In this document: one piece after another, positions 44,540 to 56,566 of the stretch
Numbering within the stretch: position 1 is the first letter of the stretch
How the letters are laid out: each line of letters begins with the position of its first letter
NCBI RefSeq assembly: GCF_018402285.1
Contig: NZ_JAGYJH010000006.1
Span: forward strand, 372,847-436,846
Source of the DNA: Hyphomonas sp.
Lineage (GTDB): Bacteria; Pseudomonadota; Alphaproteobacteria; Caulobacterales; Hyphomonadaceae
Direction of reading: 5' to 3'
Length of the DNA: 64,000 bases
Program-made: the position numbers and the translations under genes
Notes under the pieces: generated by a model
The model's input: the letters and a program-made list of their open reading frames with translations, nothing else
Databases searched by the model: none
Told to the model about the DNA's origin: nothing

Positions 44540-44758
44540 TTCTGCTCACATTTTCCCTTGGCGGACCCTGCGATACACGTTACATAAGGTGTCGGTGAGG
44601 GGCCGCCCGCAATTTGCGCGGGTGCAGATGCAAGCTCCCGCCCGGGATCGGTTGAAACGGCAGCGTCGATACTCAAGCCCCGTCTGCATGCAGAAGCTGA
44701 TGGTTCTGACATATGCTTGCCGGCGATCACAGGCATACTTTGAAACAGGATACTCCGA

Positions 44759-45474
44759 ATGAAACGCTCACGCGGGCGCAACAGACGCTCAGGCGGCAAT
44801 CCGCAGAATGCTTTCAACAATCCCAACCGCCACTATGAGAGTGTCGGTCCGGACGTGAAAATCCGCGGCTCCGCTCAGCAGGTCCTGGAGAAATATCTCC
44901 AATATGCCCGCGACGCGCAGACCAGCGGTGACCGCATTCTCTCCGAAGCCTACTACCAGTTCGCCGAGCATTATCAGCGCATCGTCGCCAAGCAGACCGA
45001 AGCGCGTGTTCAGCAGCAACAACCCCAGCAGAACAGGGGCGACCGGCGCGATGATCGCGACAACCGCCCCAATGGTGACCGTGACTATCGCGGCAATCAG
45101 CCCTCTGAAGGCAGCGATGCCGGCGATGAGGCTGCCGGTGAAGCCGTCGTCACCTCCACGCATCCGCGTCATGATGATGAGGGCGAGCGCGCTGATTCGC
45201 TCCGCGTCATCGACAATGACGATGGCAGCGACGACGCCATCGCCGAAGAAGCCGGTGAAATCGCCGCCGAGGACGCCCCGGTCGAGCGCGACCGTGGTCC
45301 CCGCAGCAATGCCCGCCGCAAGCCTTACAAGGCACGTGAAGAGCGCGCGCCCCGCCAGAAGGAAGAGACGGCAGCTGAGCCTGCCTCGGAAACAGATGGC
45401 GTGATGAAGACCCTCTCCCGTGGCCGCCGCCGCCCTCAGCGGAAGAGGCTGCCCCGGCCGAGACGACCGACTGA
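44759..45474 (+). CDS. DUF4167 protein with an apparent 3' frameshift
   Basis: A basic and acidic low-complexity protein. The conserved N-terminal DUF4167 part (residues 1-80) contains NPQNAFNNPNRHYESVGPDVK and QVLEKYLQYARDAQTSGDRI; the rest is rich in Arg, Asp, Gln and Glu. The uninterrupted frame runs to 45658, through a strong terminator and into the clpB start, and its tail loses the acidic character. In the -1 frame from about 45430, SAEEAAPAETTD follows and stops at 45472-45474, 35 bases before the terminator. I take this as the original end and infer loss of one base in the GCCGCCGCCGCCC run. Function is unknown; RNA binding is plausible. Confidence 0.65.
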
Positions 45475-45508
45475 TCCGGTCACGCAAGGTCTAGGTAATT
45501 CTACTGCG

Positions 45509-45541
45509 ACGCCCCGCCCTTCCGGCGGGGCGTTTCGTTTT
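45509..45541 (+). terminator. Intrinsic terminator between DUF4167 gene and clpB
   Basis: A perfect 10-base-pair stem (45509-45518 with 45524-45533), five-base loop and TTTCGTTTT tail. It ends transcription before clpB, which lies 110 bases on. Confidence 0.92.
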
Positions 45542-45654
45542 GCGCCGCAGTGCTTGCGCGGCGGGCCCATCGTTCCCAAATCCACGTCAACACCGGCTGC
45601 CGCTGAGCGGGGCCGGGCGAACTCTTCAATCTGCCTCCAGAAGGGGATGAACCC

Positions 45655-48273
<2,619 letters not shown>

Positions 48274-48310
48274 CGCGGCCTGAAAATTGTGAAAGCGGAT
48301 GAACTCGCCT

Positions 48311-48345
48311 CGGCGCCCTCAAGGCGCCGGGGCGTTTGTTATTCC
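48311..48345 (+). terminator. Terminator downstream of clpB
   Basis: CGGCGCC (48311-48317), a five-base loop and GGCGCCG (48323-48329) followed by GGGCGTTTGTTATT. The tail is only moderately T-rich. It overlaps the end of the convergent M23 gene. Confidence 0.65.
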
Positions 48346-49692
48346 GGAGGCTGCTGTGCTTGCGGCAAACAGCTGCCCGCCCGGCGCCTGATTGCGGAAC
48401 GCGTCAATCGTGTCGCGGTAGGCTTCAAAGGCGGCGAAGACAGTTTTTTCCTCTGTCAGATCTCGTCCGGTTGGTAGCGCCAGCGTTACAGGGTTCACGT
48501 AGAAGCCGTTGCGCAGCACTTCATAATGCAGGTGCGCGCCCGTGCTGGATCCGGTCGAGCCGACATAGCCGATTACGTCGCCGCGCATCACGGTGCGTCC
48601 CGGGGTCAGGCCTTCGGCAAAGCCGGACATGTGGGCATAGACCGTCTCATAGCCGCGTTCATGCTGAATACGGATGAACCAGCCATAGCCGTCGCCCCAG
48701 CGCATGTCTGTCACAAGCCCTGATCCTGCCGCGCGAATGGGCGTGCCGATTGGCGCGCGGAAGTCGAGGCCCGCATGGAGAAGCATTTCGCCTGTAATCG
48801 GGTGAAGCCGGTTGCCGAACCCGGAATTGACCTCTGCCCCGCGCACGGGATCGCGCAGCAGGAACTCATCCCCGGCAATGCCGCTGCGGCTGTAGAATTC
48901 AGGCAGGCCAGTGTCTTCCGGGGTAAACCGGTACCAGCTGCCGGAAGCTTCTTTGCCATTGAACGCAGCAAAGACAAGGTCGCCCGCTTCCAGGAAATTG
49001 CCTCGCTCGTCGGTGACCACTTCGATCACGGCGTCAAACCGCTCGCCCTTGCGCCCACCTTTGGCGAGGGCAGGGTCTTCCGGGAAGAGACCGGCAAACA
49101 TTTCGGCATGCTGGCGCGTGCCGCCGCCTTCGGTGATGGCATCGGCAAGGGTCGTGTCGATGCGGCCCGCCACGCGGTGGAGCACCGTTGTCGTGCGCGC
49201 CGAGAGCAGATTGGCCGTAAAGCCGCCTTCGGCGCTCCGGCTGGCAACGAGGGTCGCCTTGGGGCTTAGCTTGGCGCTGACGCCGGCGAGGCGTTCTGCG
49301 CCATCGCCGCTGTCTTCAAACCAGGCTGACAGCGGCGTTCCCGGCCGCAGGCGCTGGCCACGGGTGGGCGAGGCATCGCGCAGGGCCACGGCTGCGGCGG
49401 CCGCGTCTCCCGGGCTCGCGCCGAGAACTTCCAGGACATCGACCGTCGAAACGCTCGCCGTGACTGTCCCGGTCCGGGTCACGGCCTGGCTTTCGCCGGC
49501 TTCGGCGCGCAGGTCGTTGAACTGGAGAAGGCCCAGGGGCTTGAGGACTTCAGGCTGCGCCCGAACGAGCAGGAAGAGGGCCAGGATGAACACGATCACG
49601 GCGGCCCCGCCGATCCGCTCCATCGTGCGCGAAGACATGTCCAGACGCCGCACAGCGACCGGTATCCGAGGCGGCTTTCGCGTCCGTTTCAT
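48319..49692 (-). CDS. M23-family murein endopeptidase, first of a pair
   Basis: A 457-residue envelope protein with one N-terminal membrane helix (about 28-44) and a C-terminal LytM/M23 zinc-peptidase domain (about 300-420). Zinc-site motifs are HAGLDFRAPIG and HLHYEVLRNGFYVNP; the segment YVGSTGSSTGAHLHYE is typical. The middle resembles the OapA/LysM-like region of MepM-type enzymes. It would cut peptidoglycan cross-links or activate amidases during growth. A GGGAG site precedes the ATG. A paralogue lies immediately upstream on the same strand. Confidence 0.88.
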   Translation of the reverse strand: MKRTRKPPRIPVAVRRLDMSSRTMERIGGAAVIVFILALFLLVRAQPEVLKPLGLLQFNDLRAEAGESQAVTRTGTVTASVSTVDVLEVLGASPGDAAAAAVALRDASPTRGQRLRPGTPLSAWFEDSGDGAERLAGVSAKLSPKATLVASRSAEGGFTANLLSARTTTVLHRVAGRIDTTLADAITEGGGTRQHAEMFAGLFPEDPALAKGGRKGERFDAVIEVVTDERGNFLEAGDLVFAAFNGKEASGSWYRFTPEDTGLPEFYSRSGIAGDEFLLRDPVRGAEVNSGFGNRLHPITGEMLLHAGLDFRAPIGTPIRAAGSGLVTDMRWGDGYGWFIRIQHERGYETVYAHMSGFAEGLTPGRTVMRGDVIGYVGSTGSSTGAHLHYEVLRNGFYVNPVTLALPTGRDLTEEKTVFAAFEAYRDTIDAFRNQAPGGQLFAASTAASGITNAPAP

Positions 49693-49825
49693 GCCGTGTC
49701 TCCCATCCTGGGCCCGTTAAGGGGCGAGGTCTGGCAGGGGCCAAGCAAGAAAGGGACCAGAATCGCCCCAGACGGGAGAAACTTCCGCAGACACTCACGC
49801 AGTTGGCTAGAAATTCAAAGATTTA

Positions 49826-51202
49826 TCAGGGACCTACAGGCGTACCTTGAGGCCGCACTACCGCCGCCATCGGACCGGTCGAGCCACCCGTGCGAAGCGC
49901 GTCGATCGCTTCCTTGTGCTGGCGGAACTCGGCCAGCATCGCCGGGTCGTCGGCCAGCTTCCGCCCGGTCGGCAGCTTAAGCGACATCGCGTTGACCGGT
50001 TTGCCGTCGACATACACTTCGTAGTGCAGGTGCGGCCCGGTCGAGGCGCCCGTCGAGCCGACATAGCCAATGATCTCGCCCTGGCGCACCTTGCGCCCGG
50101 ATTTCAGACCCTTGGCGTAGCGCGAAAGATGAGCGTACGCAGTTTCATACCCACGCGTGTGCTTGACCTTGATATAGTTGCCATAGCCGCCATTCCAGCT
50201 GGCCCGCTGGATGGTGCCCGAGCCGGCGGCATAAACCGGCGTACCGGTCGGCGCGGCAAAGTCAGTGCCCTTGTGCAGGCGGGTATAGCCGGAAATCGGA
50301 TGCCGCCTTGTGCCGAAATTGGAAGAGATGCGCGCGCCATTGATCGGCGTCTTCATGAGGAATTTCGTGGCGCTTTCGCCATTCTCGTCGAAATAGTCCA
50401 TCACGCCGTCATCGCTGGGCGCAAAGCGGTAGAAGCCGCGCTTCAGCGCTTTGCCGTCGAGGGCCGCATAGAGCACTTCGCCATTGCGTACGGAATTGCC
50501 GCGCTCATCGACAAAGGTCTCGAAGAAGATCTCGAACCGGTCACCCGGGTGAATTTCCCTTTGAAAGTCAATGTCATAGGCGAAGGCGCTGGCAAAATCG
50601 ACGACCTGCTGATCCCCCGCACCCAGCTTCAGGGCCGCGTTGTAGATCGAGCCGTCAATCTCTGCGGCCACGCGCTTATAGCTAGGTGTCAGTTTCGCAT
50701 TCAGCTCTGTCGCCTGCCATCCGCCTTCCAGCGTGCGCGTCACCAGCAAGCTGCGATCAGCGTCCGCCTTGATCGCCAGCGCCGTCAGGCGCCCGTCTTC
50801 TACAAAGGTTTCCGCTTCCAGACCGGGGCGCAGGCGCCGGTGGTCGATCAGGTCCTGCCCATAAACCGCCTGCAGCGCTGCATTGGCTTCGCCCACAGGC
50901 GCCCCCAGTCGCGTCACCAGGCCAGTGAGGGTTTCGTTTCGTTCCAACTTGCCTTCTGCCTTGATCAGTGCCTTGGGCGGGCCAGCCACATCCACTGCCG
51001 AAACAAGCCGCGCGGCCAGCGGGAGGGGCGTTGCGGCCTGGGCTGACTGCACCATCGCGGCGTCAGGACGCCCAGCCATTACCAGCCCGGCAATCGCCGA
51101 GGCAGAGCCAAGAACGCCGAGAACGACGAGGCTTTTCATGCCCTGGGAGAGGCTGCGTTTCGGCGGGTTTGCCGGGGCGATGTGTAGGTCGTCCTGGGTC
51201 AA
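49826..51202 (-). CDS. M23-family murein endopeptidase, second of a pair
   Basis: A 458-residue paralogue of the preceding protein with the same layout: short cytoplasmic tail, membrane helix or signal (about 23-44), a central region (about 80-290) and a LytM domain near 305-410. The zinc ligands appear in HKGTDFAAPTGTP and HLHYEVYVDGKPVN, and AHLSRYAKGLKSGRKVRQG shows the conserved histidine before them. Both members keep apparently complete metal sites. The 133-base gap between them holds no gene. Confidence 0.88.
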   Translation of the reverse strand: MTQDDLHIAPANPPKRSLSQGMKSLVVLGVLGSASAIAGLVMAGRPDAAMVQSAQAATPLPLAARLVSAVDVAGPPKALIKAEGKLERNETLTGLVTRLGAPVGEANAALQAVYGQDLIDHRRLRPGLEAETFVEDGRLTALAIKADADRSLLVTRTLEGGWQATELNAKLTPSYKRVAAEIDGSIYNAALKLGAGDQQVVDFASAFAYDIDFQREIHPGDRFEIFFETFVDERGNSVRNGEVLYAALDGKALKRGFYRFAPSDDGVMDYFDENGESATKFLMKTPINGARISSNFGTRRHPISGYTRLHKGTDFAAPTGTPVYAAGSGTIQRASWNGGYGNYIKVKHTRGYETAYAHLSRYAKGLKSGRKVRQGEIIGYVGSTGASTGPHLHYEVYVDGKPVNAMSLKLPTGRKLADDPAMLAEFRQHKEAIDALRTGGSTGPMAAVVRPQGTPVGP

Positions 51203-51373
51203 GCTCGGTATCCTGTCTTAGACGCCCCCCGGCCGTTCGGGCTGGAAAGTAACTCCACGCCGCAAAATCGTCTCCTGATCAACTTAAGGATTCGAGAAGT
51301 TGGAACGTCTGAATTACATGCCACTTTAGGACTTTATGGCTTAGTAGAAGCAAGAAGCAAGCCGGTCGGACCA

Positions 51374-54300
51374 GTGAAACAAGTCGACTCTTCCGAGATG
51401 AGGCGCCTGTCTGAGGGGCCTATGCCGCGCTCTTTTGTGTGGGCGCGACGGTTAATACTGGGCTTTTTCCTGCTTCTGGGATTTTTCGTTGTTCTGTTGT
51501 GGCTGCTGCGCAAGCCGGTTGCCGAGCAGGCCCTGGAGGCCTGGTGCGCCGACCGCGACCTGACCTGTGATGCCAAATTCACCCATATTGGCGCGGGCGG
51601 CGCGACGCTCACCGGTGTGCGCATAACGTCTGGCGCAGATGTGCCCGCGCAAGCTGAAGAGATAAGCGCCCGAATCTCCTGGCCGGGCTTTTTCACCCCC
51701 CGCATCGACGGGGTCTCGATCACCGGCCTGCAGATGCAGGGCACGCTCGATTACACCGGCCTGAAATTCTACGGCCTGGAACGCCTTATTGCTCCTACCG
51801 GAGGGCAGGGGGGCGCTGCCCCGCCGATCACGATCCGCGATGCCCGCATTTACCTTGAGACACCCTTTGGCCCGGCGGCCGCAACGCTGAACGTCTCCGG
51901 CCAGGTGCCTGAAAACGCCGCTGCCTCCCTGGAACTCGATCCTGCGCGCCTGGCTCTGGGGGACGCCCGAATGGTGCTCGGCGAGGCGCTACTCCAGGCC
52001 CGCATCGTTGACGGGGCCGTCACCGGCGAGCTGCGCCTGGCGTCTGACGCGGCCGAGGCCAGCGGGCGCGCCGCCAGCGGCTTCAGCCTCGCCGCAGAAG
52101 CCGCTTTTCCGCTCAGTGGCGACGGGCCTGCCGCGCTCGAATGGTCGGCCCGCCTCGCAGAAGGCACAGCGCCGGAAGCCAGCGTTTCCGGCCTGCGCAC
52201 GCGCGGCCGCGCCGAGTTCGACACGCTGCCGGAATTCTCCGCCAGCAGCCTTCTCGATGCGCTGACACTCGCGGTGGCGCAGGCAGAGTTCGACCAGGCC
52301 GCGTCCGGAGACTGGAAGATCGGCCAGACGGTTTTCAACACCGAGCTTGAAGGCAAGGACGGGGCGTTTCAGGGGCCGCTCGCCCTGGAAGCCGCCGCGC
52401 TGTCAGGCCCGCCGGGCACTGCCTTGCAACTCCGCCTCGCCGGAGACCTGATCCGGTCGCCGGACGCAACGGCGGTGTTCAATGGCGGCGTCCAGCTCAA
52501 CGCGGCCAATCTGACATCCGACACGCTTGCCCCGGTCACCAATGCGCTGACCCTTACCGGCCCTCTGGAGGCACATGGGGCGGCGCTGTCAGGCGCTCTG
52601 CGCCGCGCAGCCCGGGATTTCGATACCGCTTTCGGCCTGCGCGCCAGCTTGAAGGATCGCAGCCTTCTGGCCGAGGCAGATGGCCCGTCAGCCCTCGCCG
52701 CCGCTTCCGGCATGCGCCTGGAGGCCGGCGGGCCCGATGGCAGCAGCTGGCTGCGCGTGGAAGATGGAGGCGTCCGGATGACCGGCGTCCTGCGCCTCTC
52801 GGGCGGCGGCGCGCCGGAGCTAACGGCCGACCTTGGAACGACGACCCTCAGCGCCGGCACGCTGGAACTCAGCGGCGCTGCGGTCCGCCTTGCGCCCTGG
52901 TCTGCGGGTGGCCGCACGATTGCCGCGGATCTTTCCGGTCTCGACTACGCGCAGCAGTCAGACGGCTTCCAGGCAAAAGGCACCGGCGCCTTCACGCTCA
53001 CCGGTGAACTTGAAGGCGTCACGCTCGACCGCGCGCGGCTCTCGGGCGGTCTCAGCGCCGTTCAGGATGCTTCGGGCCTGCGGGTCCAGTCTGAAGGTGC
53101 GTCCTGCCTGAACGTCACCTCTGACGGCATCGTAACCGGCGGGGTCACGATCCCTGAAGCTGCTTTCGACATCTGCCCGGTTGACGGCCGTTTCATCCGT
53201 CAGGGCGGGCCGCTTGGCGGCCTGGCGCGGCTCGGCAATATCGATGTTCCTCTCCAATTTTCCGGCGGGCAGGGCACCCTCGGCCTGCGCGGCGCCGTGG
53301 TTGACTGGTCCCTGGTCCGGGGCTTCTCCATGCTGGTCAGCGCCGATACACTCAGTATGCCGATGATCCTCGGCGAGAACACGCTCACCCTTAACAGCAG
53401 TGACCCGGAAATCCGCCTCACCACGGGCTCAGGCCCGGTCGGTATCGATGCCGGCCTCGGCCAGACACAGTTTGGCGGCGGCATGATCCCGGCCAATGTG
53501 TCGGCGCGGGAATTGGGCTTTACCGGCACCAGCGCGCCGGGCGGCCTGTCAGGGGATGTCAGGGCCAGCGGCGTACGGATTGCCGATACGCTGAAAGACG
53601 CAATCTACGAGCCGGTCGTGGGCGACTTTGCCGGGCGGATCGAAGGTCAGCGTCTGGTGGCGTCCGGGCCGTTCCGGCTGGAAACTTCCGGCACCCGGAT
53701 TGCGTCTGCAACCGCCGGCATCAACATATTTGATCTTCAGGGCACCGCCGCAATCGAGTCCGAACGTCTCGTCTTTTCGCCCGGCGGGTTCCAGCCCTCA
53801 ATGATTTCAAAACGGCTTGTCGGCCTTTTCACAAGCGCCGAAGGAGAGTTCACCGGCGACGCCGCCTTCACCATCGATCGCGGCGACATTCAGGGTACGG
53901 CAAATCTGAGTCTTGCCCGTTTCGGTTTCCAGACAACCCGGCTGGGGCGTGTTTCGGGCATTTCAGGCGACGTACGTTTCACCGACCTGATGAAGCTCAC
54001 CACGGCGCCAGAGCAGCAGATCTCTATCGACAGCGTCAATCCAGGCGTTCCGTTCTCCAACGGGCGTGTGGTGTTTGCGCTGGACGAAGGCAAGACGCTG
54101 AAGCTTGACTCGGTCGCCTTTCCCTTTGCGGGCGGGGAGCTGGCGCTCGCCCCGCTTGACTGGACGCTCGGCGAAGTCACGGGCCAGAGCGTGGAAGTGA
54201 CCGCCAGCCGGCTCGACCTCACCCAGCTGATCGAGGTGCTCAAGCTGCCAGACACGGCCGCAGAGGGCACGGTCAGCGGCTCTTTCCCGATCGAGTTTTC

Positions 54301-54703
54301 CGCAAACTCCGTCATTGTCCGCGACGCGCGCCTGAAAGCTGACAGCGGCGGGCGTCTTTCCTATACAGGCGGCGCCGTGAACGCGGCTGCCGAAAGCGAT
54401 CCGACCGCCGCCATGGCCTTCAATGCCCTGCGGGATCTGGAGTTCTACGTTCTGGAAGTCAGCCTCTCGGGCGATCTGGCAGACCAGATGCAGGCCGGCA
54501 TAATTGTCGCCGGGCGCAACATCCGCTCGGTCCCGGTAGGGGACGCGATCACGATGCCGCCCGGCCAGGCGTTCGAGTTCTCCATGAACTTCAACCTGCC
54601 GCTCACCCAGCTGATCGAGCAGGGGCTCCAGTCGGCCAATGCCACCACCCTGATCGACCTCGCCATCCCGTCAGGCGAAGAGGAAGTGCCTGCGCCTGAG
54701 TGA
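51374..54703 (+). CDS. ydbH: YdbH-family intermembrane lipid-transport protein
   Basis: A protein of up to 1109 residues with an N-terminal membrane helix (about 26-46) and a very long beta-rich repetitive periplasmic part, the AsmA-like bridge layout that carries phospholipids between inner and outer membrane. Its C-terminal part (IVAGRNIRSVPVGDAITMPPG) and the next two genes identify it as YdbH rather than TamB or YhdP. The start is uncertain: GTG 51374, ATG 51398 or ATG 51422, the last having GAGGGG just upstream. It is divergent from the M23 pair. Confidence 0.85.
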   Translation: MKQVDSSEMRRLSEGPMPRSFVWARRLILGFFLLLGFFVVLLWLLRKPVAEQALEAWCADRDLTCDAKFTHIGAGGATLTGVRITSGADVPAQAEEISARISWPGFFTPRIDGVSITGLQMQGTLDYTGLKFYGLERLIAPTGGQGGAAPPITIRDARIYLETPFGPAAATLNVSGQVPENAAASLELDPARLALGDARMVLGEALLQARIVDGAVTGELRLASDAAEASGRAASGFSLAAEAAFPLSGDGPAALEWSARLAEGTAPEASVSGLRTRGRAEFDTLPEFSASSLLDALTLAVAQAEFDQAASGDWKIGQTVFNTELEGKDGAFQGPLALEAAALSGPPGTALQLRLAGDLIRSPDATAVFNGGVQLNAANLTSDTLAPVTNALTLTGPLEAHGAALSGALRRAARDFDTAFGLRASLKDRSLLAEADGPSALAAASGMRLEAGGPDGSSWLRVEDGGVRMTGVLRLSGGGAPELTADLGTTTLSAGTLELSGAAVRLAPWSAGGRTIAADLSGLDYAQQSDGFQAKGTGAFTLTGELEGVTLDRARLSGGLSAVQDASGLRVQSEGASCLNVTSDGIVTGGVTIPEAAFDICPVDGRFIRQGGPLGGLARLGNIDVPLQFSGGQGTLGLRGAVVDWSLVRGFSMLVSADTLSMPMILGENTLTLNSSDPEIRLTTGSGPVGIDAGLGQTQFGGGMIPANVSARELGFTGTSAPGGLSGDVRASGVRIADTLKDAIYEPVVGDFAGRIEGQRLVASGPFRLETSGTRIASATAGINIFDLQGTAAIESERLVFSPGGFQPSMISKRLVGLFTSAEGEFTGDAAFTIDRGDIQGTANLSLARFGFQTTRLGRVSGISGDVRFTDLMKLTTAPEQQISIDSVNPGVPFSNGRVVFALDEGKTLKLDSVAFPFAGGELALAPLDWTLGEVTGQSVEVTASRLDLTQLIEVLKLPDTAAEGTVSGSFPIEFSANSVIVRDARLKADSGGRLSYTGGAVNAAAESDPTAAMAFNALRDLEFYVLEVSLSGDLADQMQAGIIVAGRNIRSVPVGDAITMPPGQAFEFSMNFNLPLTQLIEQGLQSANATTLIDLAIPSGEEEVPAPE

Positions 54704-54792
54704 AGCCATGTGAACGGTGGGCAACAGCCGCGTCGATTGACGTTAAGAACGGGCATGTCATTGTCCCCCCGTAATATGAGGAGTTCCGCCTT

Positions 54793-54984
54793 ATGAGGTT
54801 CCAGCCAATCCTACTTGCCGCGGCAGGGGCAATTGCCCTGTCGGCCTGCACGCACACCGTGAAGCTCGAGCCGTCGGACAAGCCCATCAAGATCGATCTC
54901 AACGTCAACATCACGCAGGAAGTGCGCATCAAGCTGGACCGGGAAGTGTCCGACCTGATCGCCGAGAATCCTGACCTGTTCTGA
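54793..54984 (+). CDS. ynbE: YnbE-family lipoprotein
   Basis: A 63-residue lipoprotein with a type II signal peptide and lipobox LSAC ending at C19. The mature part carries KPIKIDLNVNITQEVRIKLD, the family signature. In Escherichia coli YnbE is an outer-membrane lipoprotein that docks with the C-terminus of YdbH to complete the lipid bridge. An AGGAG site nine bases before the ATG supports the start. It follows ydbH by 89 bases. Confidence 0.92.
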   Translation: MRFQPILLAAAGAIALSACTHTVKLEPSDKPIKIDLNVNITQEVRIKLDREVSDLIAENPDLF

Positions 54985-55011
54985 TTGCCTAGGTCCCCTG
55001 GGGAGACACAC

Positions 55012-55362
55012 ATGACCACATTTCGTACCCTGATCCTCGGCCTTGTTCTGCTCTTGGGCGGTGTCACCGTCACGCAGGCCTGGGCCCAGGGCAGCGCGCA
55101 GATCGAGACGGCCCGTTCTACAGGCGTCATCGGTGAACGCATCGACGGTTATCTCGGCGTGGTCGGCTCAGCTGACGCCGAGATCGTCCGCAAGGTGCAG
55201 GACATCAACAACCGCCGCCGCGCCCTGTATGAAAAGACTGCCAGCGAAACCGGCACAACGGTTCAACAGGTCGCCCGCATCGCCGGCGAGAAGCAACTCG
55301 CAGAGCGCGTGAAGCCCGGCGAGTTCTACATGGACGAGTCGGGCACCTGGAAACAGAAATAG
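55012..55362 (+). CDS. ydbL: YdbL-family (DUF1318) periplasmic protein
   Basis: A 116-residue secreted protein with a signal peptide (likely cleaved after AWA, residue 25). The mature part has TGVIGERIDGYLGVV, VQDINNRRRALYEKTA and GEKQLAERVKPGEFY, the DUF1318 pattern. In E. coli YdbL acts with YdbH and YnbE, probably controlling assembly of the bridge. GGGGAGA precedes the ATG. It closes the ydbH-ynbE-ydbL unit before a strong terminator. Confidence 0.92.
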   Translation: MTTFRTLILGLVLLLGGVTVTQAWAQGSAQIETARSTGVIGERIDGYLGVVGSADAEIVRKVQDINNRRRALYEKTASETGTTVQQVARIAGEKQLAERVKPGEFYMDESGTWKQK

Positions 55363-55379
55363 GCTTCGGCCTGGATTGA

Positions 55380-55418
55380 CCCCGGACAGGAAAACCCTGT
55401 CCGGGGTTTGTCTTTTTC
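55380..55418 (+). terminator. Terminator of the ydbH-ynbE-ydbL operon
   Basis: A perfect 11-base-pair stem (55380-55390 with 55396-55406), a five-base loop and TTTGTCTTTTTC directly after. It lies 17 bases past the ydbL stop codon. Confidence 0.95.
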
Positions 55419-55498
55419 TGGTTCCAGCTATGTCCTGAAAGGCGGGGATTGTCCCGGTCTTGCCAAAAATGGCACTCTTTTTGTCGCGGATTTTCCCG

Positions 55499-55729
55499 AT
55501 GTCGCTACGCCTGATCCTGTGGATTGGCGGCGCTTTTGCCGCTCTCGCACTGCTCCTCTGGGGCGTCACCCAGCTCTGGGGCGGGGCCGCCTACGGCATG
55601 TCCGGCCATGGCTGGTTTGCCTATATTCTGGGCGGTGTGCTCACGCTTGCCCTCTCCATCGGCCTGTTCCTGCTGACATTCCACAGTGCCCGCCACGGTC
55701 ACGACGATATAGACCGGCCTGACGCCTGA
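55499..55729 (+). CDS. Small membrane protein of unknown function
   Basis: A 76-residue protein with two hydrophobic helices (about 4-27 and 38-60) and a histidine/aspartate-rich C-terminus (ARHGHDDIDRPDA). No family recognised. ATG 55499 is used; ATG 55469 would add ten residues. It stands between the ydbL terminator and chpT on the same strand, and no clear ribosome-binding site is visible. Confidence 0.65.
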   Translation: MSLRLILWIGGAFAALALLLWGVTQLWGGAAYGMSGHGWFAYILGGVLTLALSIGLFLLTFHSARHGHDDIDRPDA

Positions 55730-55830
55730 AACGGGGCAGGCTGTTACCAGAGTGTCATCGCTCGTTTGTTGACAGTCCCGGCGGCGCACCTGATCCTGCA
55801 GCACACGCTGACAACATACGGGCTGAACCA

Positions 55831-56478
55831 ATGAACCTTGATCATGCGCGTTTCGCTGCATTCCTCTCCGCGCGGCTCTGTCACGACATTGTCTCGCCGG
55901 CGGCCACCATGTCGCTGTCGCTGGAAATGCTCGACAGTCCCGGCAGTGCCGAGGAGAAGGAGCATTCCGAGCGCACCCTGCGCGAGGGCGCCCATGGCGT
56001 GACCGCCACGCTGCAATTCCTGCGCTATGCCTTCGGCTCGATGGGCCTTCAGCCCGGCACGGCCGATGTCCACCAGTTCAAGAAGCTGACCGACGACTAT
56101 CTCCGCTTCCAGAAGCCCAGCATCGAATGGGATCTGGGCACGCCGGAGCTGAACTTCTCCGAAGCCCGACTGATCATGAACCTCATCATGGTGTGCCTCA
56201 CCGCGACCGTCCGGGGAGGGGTGATCCATGTGAATGTCCGCGAGGAAAACGGCCAGAAAACCTTAACGCTGACCTGCAAGGGCGACCGGCTGAAGCTCAA
56301 GGAGGACGTGGTCAAGGCGCTCAAAGGCGAGGAGCCCGAGCATGGCTGGCGCCCGGAGAACATCCAGCCCCTCTTCGCCAAGCTCACTTGCGATGGCCTT
56401 GGCGGCACGCTGCATGCCCGCCAGGCGCCCGATGGCACTGTCGTGTTCATGGCGACCGGGATCAAGCCGCAGAGTTAA
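55831..56478 (+). CDS. chpT: Histidine phosphotransferase ChpT
   Basis: A 215-residue phosphotransfer protein of the cell-cycle relay CckA-ChpT-CtrA/CpdR. The phosphorylated histidine is H18 in ARLCHDIVSPAAT, at the head of a dimerising helical hairpin, followed by a degenerate histidine-kinase-like ATP-domain (about 90-205; SEARLIMNLIMVCLTATVRGG). ChpT takes phosphate from CckA and passes it to the master regulator CtrA. It is followed by a CheY-like gene and a CheR gene, the same order as in Caulobacter. Confidence 0.92.
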   Translation: MNLDHARFAAFLSARLCHDIVSPAATMSLSLEMLDSPGSAEEKEHSERTLREGAHGVTATLQFLRYAFGSMGLQPGTADVHQFKKLTDDYLRFQKPSIEWDLGTPELNFSEARLIMNLIMVCLTATVRGGVIHVNVREENGQKTLTLTCKGDRLKLKEDVVKALKGEEPEHGWRPENIQPLFAKLTCDGLGGTLHARQAPDGTVVFMATGIKPQS

Positions 56479-56566
56479 CCCTTTGCCGGTCAGGCTTTGT
56501 TAACCCGCTTGAGGCAGGCATGAGGCAAGTCTGCCCGCATTCCTGCCAGCCCGGAGCCCGCCCGCC

